Source of the DNA: Prevotellaceae bacterium
GTDB taxonomy: Bacteria; Bacteroidota; Bacteroidia; Bacteroidales; UBA932
Reading direction: 5' to 3'
Assembly (NCBI GenBank): GCA_031259935.1
Contig: JAIRKV010000205.1
Span: 1-5,051 of the forward strand
DNA length: 5,051 nucleotides
Shown: positions 1 through 4,932 of the stretch, piece by piece
Layout of the letters: each line of letters starts with the position of its first letter
Numbering within the stretch: the stretch's first letter is position 1
Position numbers and translations under genes: made by a program
Notes under the pieces: generated by a model
The model's input: only the letters and a program-made list of their open reading frames with translations
Databases searched by the model: none
What the model was told of the DNA's origin: nothing

Positions 1-300
1 TCCGCCGCCTATCCAAACCCTGCGAGAAATGAATTGATTATCGACAGAGAGGAAAAAGGCAGCGAATTAAAAGCAAACTCAGTAATCGGCGGGCAAAGTG
101 CAAAGATTAAAAACAATGCGACTGTAAAAGTATTGCTGTACAGCTACAGCACAACGAAATTGGTTTACAGTAAAGATTTTTCGGCATCGGAGAAACAGAT
201 AAAGATTGATACATCAAAACTGCCAAATGGAATTTATTATCTAAACATTATTGAAAACGGAGAAAAAGTAAAGCAACAGACAATAGTTGTTCAGCATTAA
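1..300 (+). CDS. T9SS-secreted protein, C-terminal sorting domain (5'-truncated)
   Basis: The reading frame is open from the first base and ends at TAA 298-300, giving 99 visible residues of a longer protein that begins outside the window. The visible part looks like a type A Por/T9SS C-terminal sorting domain. It opens with AYPNPARNELII (the usual YPNP...L.I start), continues with short beta-strand-like stretches (VKVLLYSYS, KLVYSKDF), and closes with LPNGIYYLNI followed by GEKVKQQTIVVQ, the family's L.xGxYxxxI and K...vv ending. In this family the domain directs an exported protein through the outer membrane by the type IX system, after which it is usually cleaved or attached to the surface. 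The passenger domain is not in the window, so its function is unknown. A TTG at 34 could be taken as a start, but the domain clearly begins upstream of it. The gene lies 56 bp upstream of atpD on the same strand. Confidence 0.9.
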   Translation, partial: SAAYPNPARNELIIDREEKGSELKANSVIGGQSAKIKNNATVKVLLYSYSTTKLVYSKDFSASEKQIKIDTSKLPNGIYYLNIIENGEKVKQQTIVVQH

Positions 301-356
301 AACATCGATAATATTAATAATAAACATTCAAAAATAATAAATAAACAAACATACAA
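301..356 (+). promoter_or_regulatory. AT-rich leader of atpD
   Basis: These 56 bases between the sorting-domain gene and atpD are almost entirely A and T, with a run of A-rich sequence directly before ATG 357. There is no Shine-Dalgarno motif, which fits the A-rich initiation regions typical of Bacteroidota. I found no TAnnTTTG (-7) promoter element and no GC-rich terminator hairpin. The sequence therefore does not decide whether atpD has its own promoter here or is read through from upstream. Confidence 0.4.
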
Positions 357-962
357 ATGGCAATTAAATATCAATATAATAAAACATCGCTCAACGATTT
401 GAACAAACAGCTCAAAGTGCGGGAAAAGGCTTTGCCCACAATCAAAAGCAAAGAATCGGCGTTGCGCATGGAAGTAAAGAAAGCAAAAGACAAAGCAGAT
501 GAAATAAATGCCGAATTGACGCTCAAAATAAATTCGTACGACCGGATGTCGGCGCTGTGGGTCGAATTTGAACCCGATTTGGTTGCAATTGATGACGTTG
601 ATATTAAAACCATAAAAATAGCAGGAGTGAAAATTCCCGTGATAGAAAATGTGAAATTTTCGCTTAAACCGTTTAATCTTTTCAGCAAACCGCTTTGGTA
701 TGCCGAAGGAGTCGCTATTCTTAAAGACCTTGCATATCTGGGCTTGGAACGAGAATTTTTAGACGAAAAAGTGCGTCTTCTGGATTTTATGCGTAAAAAA
801 ACCACTCAAAAAGTAAATCTTTACGAAAAAGTTCAGATACCCGGATATAAAGAGGCTATTCTTAAAATAAAACGATTTATCGAAGATGAAGAAAATCTTT
901 CGAAAGCAGCGCAAAAAATAGTAAAGGACAGACACGAAAAAATGGAGGAAAATGCAAAATGA
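357..962 (+). CDS. atpD: V/A-type ATPase subunit D (central shaft)
   Basis: This 201-residue protein is V/A-type ATP synthase subunit D, the coiled-coil central shaft that turns inside the A3B3 head and links it to the membrane ring. The N-terminus (MAIKYQYNKTSLNDLNKQLKV, then a KALPTIKSKESALR-like stretch) matches the Bacteroidota form of the family. Residues about 10-60 and 140-195 are charged, heptad-like helices that would form the antiparallel coiled coil. The middle segment, about 75-115, carries the shorter beta-like region (VDIKTIKIAGVKIPVIENVKF). The length is normal for the family. ATG 357 is preferred because it gives the conserved N-terminus and follows an A-rich leader. The gene ends in an ATGA overlap with atpI, suggesting translational coupling. 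The subunit B gene, which usually precedes atpD in Bacteroidales, is not present; a T9SS-secreted protein gene lies there instead. Confidence 0.96.
   Translation: MAIKYQYNKTSLNDLNKQLKVREKALPTIKSKESALRMEVKKAKDKADEINAELTLKINSYDRMSALWVEFEPDLVAIDDVDIKTIKIAGVKIPVIENVKFSLKPFNLFSKPLWYAEGVAILKDLAYLGLEREFLDEKVRLLDFMRKKTTQKVNLYEKVQIPGYKEAILKIKRFIEDEENLSKAAQKIVKDRHEKMEENAK
944..948 (+). promoter_or_regulatory. Shine-Dalgarno-like GGAGG before atpI
   Basis: GGAGG lies inside the last codons of atpD (the Met-Glu-Glu-Asn-Ala-Lys stretch), 10 nt upstream of the atpI ATG at 959. The other starts in this window have A-rich leaders without such a motif. It may support reinitiation at the ATGA overlap, but Bacteroidota ribosomes generally rely little on this pairing, so a role is uncertain. 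Confidence 0.35.
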
Positions 963-2776
963 TAGTTCCGGTGATGAAATATTCGATGATTGTTTTCTTC
1001 AGGGAATATCAACCGTTTTTGCAGCAGTTGCAGGAACTCGGGCTGGTTGATGTAAGCATTTCGGCATGGAAAGCAAATGATGAAGAACGAAATCTTGTTG
1101 AAAAAATCAAAAATTACAGGCAGGCGGCGCAACAACTGAAATCTGTTGCCGATGTGCAAAAAAATCGACAGAATCCCGAAAAAGATCTTATGCCGGAAAA
1201 GGCTTTGGAAACTTATAAAAATGCAACCGACAAACTTGCAAAGTTAAAAGCCGAATCCGATAAAATTTCCAAAGAAATTGACGAACTTGCCGCCTGGGGC
1301 GAATTTGATATAAACCGTATCGAAACGCTGAAAAAAGCAGGAATCGTATTGCATTTTTATCAAATGAACGAAAAACGTTTTGAAGAATTTGCAAAATTAT
1401 GGGCTGAAAAATATTCAATCACAGAAATAAATAAAATCAACCGTAAAACATATTTTGTAATAGCAGCGCAGGATTCCGAAGTTTTTGAATTTGACCTGCC
1501 CGAATTAAAACAGCCTTCAATCACTCACAGGCAGGCTTTGGAAAACATTAAAAAAATCGAAACGGAAATCGAAGAACAGCAAAATATTATCAATAGCAGC
1601 ATCGTTTACATCAACGATTTTATTGCCGAAAGCGAACGCCTTTCAGACGATTTGCATCTGTCGAAAGCAATGAACAGCGGCGAAGAAGCCGCAGACGGAA
1701 AACTTGTGATTCTTGAAGGCTGGGCAACCGTTGATACCCAGACAGAAGTCGATAATCTGCTGAATGGTTCGGGAGTGTTTTATATAAAAGAAAAGCCAAC
1801 TCCCGAAGACAATACGCCCGTGAAACTCAAAAACAACCGATTTGCACGATTGTTTGAATTTATAGAACAGTTTTATACATTGCCGAAATATGGAACAACA
1901 GACATGACGCCATATTGCGCTCCGTTTTACATGTTCTTTTTCGGATTTTGTCTTTGCGATGGCGGTTACGGACTGCTATTTTTGACGCTGGGACTTTTCA
2001 TTGCAAAAAAAATGAAAAACGATGTGCTTCGCAGCCTTGGCTGGCTGACGTTCTGGTGCGGACTTGCAACATTGCTGTTCGGAATAGCGACAGGCTCGTT
2101 TTTTGGCATTTCAATAAGTGAACTTAAATTATTTGAACCTGTAAAAAACATATTTCTTGACCCCGAAAAATTATTCTATTTTGCGCTTGGCACAGGAATT
2201 GTGCATTTGCTTTTCGGCATGGGAATTAAAGCATACGGCAAGGCAAAATATTTCGGTTTCAGATATTCGCTGTCGACAATCGGCTGGATGATTGTGCTGA
2301 TAACGCTGATTTCGGCGCTGGCTGTCGTGCCGGCATTAGGCTGCGCCGTTCCCTGCGGCTCCGAAATTTTCGCAGGCGCAATCGGATTGGGACTGTTTTT
2401 AATGCTGTTTTGCAACTCGCCCGGCAAAAACGTATTTGTAAACTTTGGCGCAGGATTGTGGAATACATACAACGATATTACGGGAATTTTGGGCGATACG
2501 CTGTCGTATTTGCGACTGTTTGCGCTTGGACTTTCGGGTTCGGTTCTGGCAACCGTATTCAACAGTCTGGCAACAGGCATGAGCCCTGATATTATCATAG
2601 TAAAACAATTGGTTGTGATTATAATTTTACTCATAGGACACGTATTGAACCTGTGCATGTCGGCGCTTGGAGCATTTGTGCATCCAATGCGTCTGACTTT
2701 CGTTGAATTTTACAAAAATGCAGGATTCGAAGCCGGACAAAGAGCATTTGAACCATTGAAAAAACACAAATTATAA
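959..2776 (+). CDS. atpI: V/A-type ATPase subunit I (membrane stator, a-subunit)
   Basis: This 605-residue protein is subunit I, the counterpart of eukaryotic V-ATPase subunit a. It provides the two ion half-channels facing the rotor ring and a cytosolic stalk-anchoring domain. The N-terminal half (about 1-285) is soluble, with coiled-coil stretches near 45-110 and 185-225, the WGEFD motif and the EGWATVD motif. PVKLKNN at 287-293 and LPKYGTTDMTP around 308-317 lead into the membrane domain, which has seven or eight hydrophobic helices. The essential channel arginine is R519 in SYLRLFALGLSGSVLA. The terminal signature HPMRLTFVEFYKNAGFEAG includes H575, R578 and E583. All expected motifs are present and the length is normal, so the gene looks intact. 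ATG 959 overlaps the atpD stop, giving an N-terminus MIVPVMKYS; a start at the second Met is less likely. The hydrophobic half has several cysteines, including a C-A-V-P-C pair in the loop before helix 6. Confidence 0.96.
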   Translation: MIVPVMKYSMIVFFREYQPFLQQLQELGLVDVSISAWKANDEERNLVEKIKNYRQAAQQLKSVADVQKNRQNPEKDLMPEKALETYKNATDKLAKLKAESDKISKEIDELAAWGEFDINRIETLKKAGIVLHFYQMNEKRFEEFAKLWAEKYSITEINKINRKTYFVIAAQDSEVFEFDLPELKQPSITHRQALENIKKIETEIEEQQNIINSSIVYINDFIAESERLSDDLHLSKAMNSGEEAADGKLVILEGWATVDTQTEVDNLLNGSGVFYIKEKPTPEDNTPVKLKNNRFARLFEFIEQFYTLPKYGTTDMTPYCAPFYMFFFGFCLCDGGYGLLFLTLGLFIAKKMKNDVLRSLGWLTFWCGLATLLFGIATGSFFGISISELKLFEPVKNIFLDPEKLFYFALGTGIVHLLFGMGIKAYGKAKYFGFRYSLSTIGWMIVLITLISALAVVPALGCAVPCGSEIFAGAIGLGLFLMLFCNSPGKNVFVNFGAGLWNTYNDITGILGDTLSYLRLFALGLSGSVLATVFNSLATGMSPDIIIVKQLVVIIILLIGHVLNLCMSALGAFVHPMRLTFVEFYKNAGFEAGQRAFEPLKKHKL

Positions 2777-2791
2777 ATAAAAATTTTAGAA

Positions 2792-2905
2792 ATGAAGATT
2801 AACAGTAAAAATATAAAAGATACGAAAAAGATAATTTTAAAAACCGCAGCAAATATGCTGATTTTGGCAGAAATGACAACAGTGCAAACGCACAAATGCA
2901 TATAA
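2792..2905 (+). CDS. possible 37-residue small ORF in the atpI-atpK gap
   Basis: ATG 2792 opens a 37-codon frame ending at TAA 2903-2905, 15 bp after the atpI stop. The peptide begins with a lysine-rich segment (MKINSKNIKDTKK), continues with a moderately hydrophobic stretch (IILKTAANMLILAEM) and ends in THKCI. The leader before the ATG is A/T-rich, as at the other starts here. The basic head, short hydrophobic middle and Cys-plus-one ending recall very loosely the tiny 'smalltalk' peptides annotated in Bacteroides, but no diagnostic motif is clear and the typical neighbours of that family are absent. A frame this short can occur by chance in A-rich DNA. The function is unknown. Confidence 0.22.
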   Translation: MKINSKNIKDTKKIILKTAANMLILAEMTTVQTHKCI

Positions 2906-2963
2906 GCCGGGCGGACAAGGCAAAATAAAAAAGAAATGTCAAATCTGCCGGGGCGGACGAGGC
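2906..2963 (+). repeat. GC-rich imperfect direct repeat in the atpI-atpK spacer
   Basis: Two copies of a GC-rich phrase stand in otherwise A-rich DNA: GCCGGGCGGACAAGGC at 2906-2921 and GCCGGGGCGGACGAGGC at 2947-2963. They differ by one inserted G and one A/G change. Each is followed by an A-rich tail of similar form (AAAATAAAA and TAAAAAATAAAA). Each copy begins with GCC and ends with GGC, so each could form a short weak hairpin. The copies are about 41 bp apart. I do not recognise the family. It may be an RNA element affecting atpK expression or the remnant of a dispersed repeat. Confidence 0.6.
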
Positions 2964-2990
2964 TAAAAAATAAAACAGCAGACAATTATC

Positions 2991-3003
2991 GTTAATCATT
3001 AAC
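2991..3003. repeat. small palindrome GTTAAT-C-ATTAAC upstream of atpK
   Basis: This is a perfect 6-bp inverted repeat around a single C, 64 bp before the atpK start. It could be a regulator half-site pair, but it is AT-rich and short enough to be chance. The remaining bases up to 3067 are very A-rich and show no recognisable -33/-7 promoter or Shine-Dalgarno motif. Confidence 0.25.
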
Positions 3004-3067
3004 ACATATAATATAAATAAATTAAATTAATATAAAACAAAAGTAAAATTAAAAAAAGTAAAAAATT

Positions 3068-3529
3068 ATGGAACCTATTTTATTAGCTTACATTGGAGTA
3101 GCATTTATGGTTGGACTTTCGGGTATCGCAAGTTGTTTCGGAACAAGTATTGCAGGAAATGCTGCTATCGGCGCAATCAAAAAAGACAGCAGCGTTTTCG
3201 GCAGCTGTATGATGCTTTCGGCTCTTCCGAGTACTCAGGGACTTTACGGCTTTGCCGGATATTATCTTCTAAGTAAATATTTAACTGCAAATATAACAAT
3301 GTTGCAGGGAGCGGCAATTTTGGGAACAGGAATTGCAGTTGGAGTTGTCTGTCTGTTTAGCGCAATCAGACAGGGACAAATTTGCGCAAACGGAATTACC
3401 GCTATCGGCAACGGACATAAAGTTCTCGGCAATACGCTAATTCTTGGCGCTTTCCCCGAACTGTACGCAATTCTCGGAGTTGCTTTGGTATTTTTGGTTG
3501 GTAACATGCTTGGACAACCTGTTGTATAA
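3068..3529 (+). CDS. atpK: V/A-type ATPase subunit K (rotor ring proteolipid), probably Na+-binding
   Basis: This 153-residue membrane protein is the V-type proteolipid that forms the rotor ring. It has two tandem hairpins, with helices near 4-27, 47-69, 80-101 and 120-147. The ion-binding carboxylate is E131 in AFPELYAILG of the second hairpin. The equivalent place in the first hairpin is T-Q (LPSTQGLYGF), so there is one carboxylate per four helices, as in V-type rings. L53, T56, Q57, Q102 and E131 correspond, all at an offset of eight, to L61, T64, Q65, Q110 and E139, the sodium ligands known from Enterococcus hirae NtpK. Y60 likewise matches Y68. This pattern predicts Na+ rather than H+ coupling. 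The length is normal. ATG 3068 follows a run of A's without a Shine-Dalgarno motif. The gene lies an unusual 291 bp after atpI and only one base before the next gene. Confidence 0.96.
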   Translation: MEPILLAYIGVAFMVGLSGIASCFGTSIAGNAAIGAIKKDSSVFGSCMMLSALPSTQGLYGFAGYYLLSKYLTANITMLQGAAILGTGIAVGVVCLFSAIRQGQICANGITAIGNGHKVLGNTLILGAFPELYAILGVALVFLVGNMLGQPVV

Positions 3530-3530
3530 A

Positions 3531-4673
3531 ATGAATCTTAAACGAAACTTTTGGTTTTTACTTTGCAGCATACTGCTTGTTTCTGCGTGCAGACAAAACA
3601 AAGTAAAAACCGAAACAGACGGTGAGCAGAGCGAAATTTATTATAAGCCTGCATTTTCAGAACGGTTTGTTATTGAAAAAGCCGGTAACGATAAACGTTT
3701 GATTGTACATAATCCGTGGCAAGGCTCGCGAAATGTAAAATTCACATATACATTGACAAATGATGACAATGACGCTGTTCATACGGTGAAAATTCCGGTT
3801 GAACGCGTCATTTGCCTGTCATCAACGCATGTTGCTTTCATTGATTTTATCGACAGAGCCGACAAAATTGTCGGCGTATCGGGAACAGATTATATTTCAA
3901 ACGAAAATATTCGACGGCGTATTGCAGAAGGAAAAATCGTTGATGCAGGATACGAAAATTATCTTTCGTACGAAGTTATAGCCGCGTTGAAGCCTGATGT
4001 GATATTTGCATACGGAGTTGACGGCGAACTCGGCAAAACCGAAGCCAAACTCAACGAAATGGGAATGAAACTTGTTTACATAGGCGAATATCTTGAAGAA
4101 ACGCCTCTTGCAAAAGCCGAATGGCTTGTGGCAATTGCGGCATTTTTCGGAGAAGAAGAAAAAGCGATTGAAAAAATAAAAAATATCGAGCACGAATATA
4201 ATCAACTTAAAACGCTTGCCGAAAATGTAACAAACAAGCCCAAAGTGTTGATAAACGCTCCATACCGAGACGTCTGGTATCTTCCTGCAACCGGAACCAC
4301 AGTAATAAATTTACTGAAAGATGCGGGCGGAGAATATGTTTTTGAAAACGAAACACAAAATTCCAAAGAAAGCAGACCTGTAAATCTCGAATATGTTTAT
4401 ACAAAAGCGCTTGATGCCGATTTGTGGATTAATCAAAATAATGAAACATCGCTCAGGCAGCTGCAAAACCTCGATGCACGACTGATAAATATACCGGCTT
4501 TCAAAAACGGAAATGTTTACAACAACAATAAAAGGCTGAACCGTCAGGGCGGAAATGACTTTTGGGAATCGGGAGTTGTTAATCCCCAAATAATTCTCAA
4601 AGATTTAATAAAAATATTTCATCCCGCTTTATTGCCCGAACATCAACTTTTTTATTACCGGAAATTAGAATAA
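3531..4673 (+). CDS. ABC transporter substrate-binding lipoprotein (iron-siderophore/cobalamin type)
   Basis: This 380-residue protein belongs to the periplasmic-binding-protein class that delivers metal chelates (Fe-siderophores, haem or cobalamin) to FecCD/BtuC-type importers. The N-terminus is a lipoprotein signal: KR, a hydrophobic core, then lipobox VSAC with C20 as the lipidated residue. Residues 21-89 form the extra N-terminal part seen in Bacteroidota members (YKPAFSERFVIE..., NPWQGS). The two-lobed binding domain starts near V90 (VERVICLSSTH). It includes GKIVDAGYENYLSYEVIAAL (134-153) with KPD at 154-156, later WYLPATGTT, and the conserved end NDFWESGVV...HPALLPEHQLFYY. ATG 3531 is chosen because it starts the signal peptide; the upstream extension of the frame lies inside atpK. 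Only one base separates it from the atpK stop, so the two are probably co-transcribed. No permease or ATPase gene follows. The ligand cannot be told from sequence. Confidence 0.92.
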   Translation: MNLKRNFWFLLCSILLVSACRQNKVKTETDGEQSEIYYKPAFSERFVIEKAGNDKRLIVHNPWQGSRNVKFTYTLTNDDNDAVHTVKIPVERVICLSSTHVAFIDFIDRADKIVGVSGTDYISNENIRRRIAEGKIVDAGYENYLSYEVIAALKPDVIFAYGVDGELGKTEAKLNEMGMKLVYIGEYLEETPLAKAEWLVAIAAFFGEEEKAIEKIKNIEHEYNQLKTLAENVTNKPKVLINAPYRDVWYLPATGTTVINLLKDAGGEYVFENETQNSKESRPVNLEYVYTKALDADLWINQNNETSLRQLQNLDARLINIPAFKNGNVYNNNKRLNRQGGNDFWESGVVNPQIILKDLIKIFHPALLPEHQLFYYRKLE

Positions 4674-4722
4674 GAAACCGTGTAATCAGAACTTCGATTT
4701 ATGTTATTAAAATGATATAAGA

Positions 4723-4762
4723 ATTTAATAATTTAAAGATTTAAACATTTAAAAATTTAAAG
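4723..4762. repeat. left array: five 8-nt units ATTTAAAN
   Basis: Five head-to-tail octamers run without gaps: ATTTAATA (4723-4730), ATTTAAAG (4731-4738), ATTTAAAC (4739-4746), ATTTAAAA (4747-4754) and ATTTAAAG (4755-4762). The last base of the unit varies while ATTTAAA is nearly invariant. The array starts 50 bp after the stop of the lipoprotein gene and is matched by an inverted array at 4836-4875. Confidence 0.85.
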
Positions 4763-4768
4763 AATAAT

Positions 4769-4849
4769 ATGGATGCAAAACAGAAAAATAAGCACGTCAT
4801 TGCGCGCCGTGTTGTTGTTTTGCATCTGTCTGTAATTTTAAATCTTTAA
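4769..4849 (+). CDS. possible 26-residue ORF in the core of the inverted-repeat element
   Basis: ATG 4769 opens 26 codons ending at TAA 4847-4849, encoding MDAKQKNKHVIARR followed by VVVLHLSVILNL. It has a charged, basic first half and a hydrophobic second half, and it fills the GC-richer core between the two octamer arrays. The stop and last codons come from the right array itself. No family is recognised, and a frame of this length is easily due to chance. Confidence 0.12.
   Translation: MDAKQKNKHVIARRVVVLHLSVILNL
4772..4826. repeat. inner inverted repeat GATGCAAAACA / TGTTTTGCATC
   Basis: The 11-nt arms at 4772-4782 and 4816-4826 are perfect reverse complements, with two further G-U pairs possible outward in RNA. 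The 33-nt loop contains CACG...CGTG and a GCGCGC run that could form a small upper stem. It has no clean U-tract immediately after it, so it is not a textbook intrinsic terminator, although a T-rich stretch begins about ten bases later. Confidence 0.65.
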
Positions 4850-4875
4850 ATTATTAAACATTTAAATTATTAAAT
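4836..4875. repeat. right array: five 8-nt units in inverted orientation
   Basis: Five contiguous octamers form the mirror of the left array: TTTTAAAT (4836-4843), CTTTAAAT (4844-4851), TATTAAAC (4852-4859), ATTTAAAT (4860-4867) and TATTAAAT (4868-4875). Read on the minus strand they have the ATTTAAAN form, with some drift. The two arrays have the same number of units and the same length. Confidence 0.8.
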
Positions 4876-4895
4876 GTAATTTGCATTTATAAATG
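4859..4895. repeat. two adjacent AT-rich palindromes
   Basis: CATTTAA-ATTA-TTAAATG (4859-4876) is an inverted repeat with a 4-nt spacer, and CATTTATAAATG (4884-4895) is a perfect 12-nt palindrome. Both share CATTTA / TAAATG ends. They lie between the right octamer array and the 3' end of the minus-strand methyltransferase gene, and may be part of the same repeat-rich 3' region. Confidence 0.5.
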
Positions 4896-4915
4896 TTTAT
4901 AATAAATGATTTCAG

Positions 4916-4931
4916 CGCTTTTTAAAGAGCG
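4916..4931 (-). terminator. weak hairpin after the methyltransferase stop
   Basis: Read on the minus strand, CGCTCTTTAAAAAGCG begins one base after the methyltransferase stop codon and can form a short stem closed by CGCT/AGCG. The T-tract expected after an intrinsic terminator is poor, so this is only a tentative transcription end for the minus-strand gene. Confidence 0.25.
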
Positions 4932-4932
4932 G

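Larger units (their letters stand above)
4724..4858. repeat. 135-bp element with perfect 22-bp terminal inverted repeats
   Basis: Positions 4724-4745 and 4837-4858 are perfect reverse complements over 22 bp, both made of A/T octamers. They enclose a core that holds a second, unrelated 11-bp inverted repeat. As RNA this would fold into a long nested stem. Lying between convergent genes, it may serve as a bidirectional transcription end or mRNA 3' stabiliser. A small non-autonomous mobile element is an alternative, but no target-site duplication was recognised. Confidence 0.7.

Noticed and set aside
34..300. Short gene starting at TTG 34
   Set aside because: The sorting-domain motif AYPNPARNE begins upstream of TTG 34 in the same open frame, so this is the tail of a longer gene, not a separate one.
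371..805. Long minus-strand frame opposite atpD
   Set aside because: It lies wholly within a well-recognised gene on the other strand, and its Ser/Arg-rich sequence has no family features; it is a shadow of atpD codon use.
2176..2658. 160-residue minus-strand frame opposite atpI
   Set aside because: It covers the conserved membrane domain of atpI, is Pro/Ser-rich and has no recognisable motif; it is a shadow frame.
2859..2866. TGATTTTG as a Bacteroidota -7 promoter element (TAnnTTTG) for atpK
   Set aside because: It has a mismatch at a key position, no convincing -33 TTTG at the right distance, and lies about 200 bp from the start codon.
2710..3005. Minus-strand Phe/Leu-rich frames across the atpI-atpK gap
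   Set aside because: They reflect A-rich plus-strand DNA read in reverse, overlap the conserved atpI end, and repeat LVRP only because of the direct repeat. No leader or family similarity is evident.
3444..3530. Upstream start for the lipoprotein gene inside atpK
   Set aside because: The extension is out of frame with atpK and would bury the signal peptide and lipobox; ATG 3531 gives a proper lipoprotein N-terminus.
4724..4858. Insertion sequence
   Set aside because: At 135 bp there is no room for a transposase, and no target-site duplication was recognised; a tiny non-autonomous element remains only a possibility.
4723..4875. CRISPR array
   Set aside because: The units are 8 nt and contiguous with no spacers, and the two halves are inverted; this is not a CRISPR architecture.
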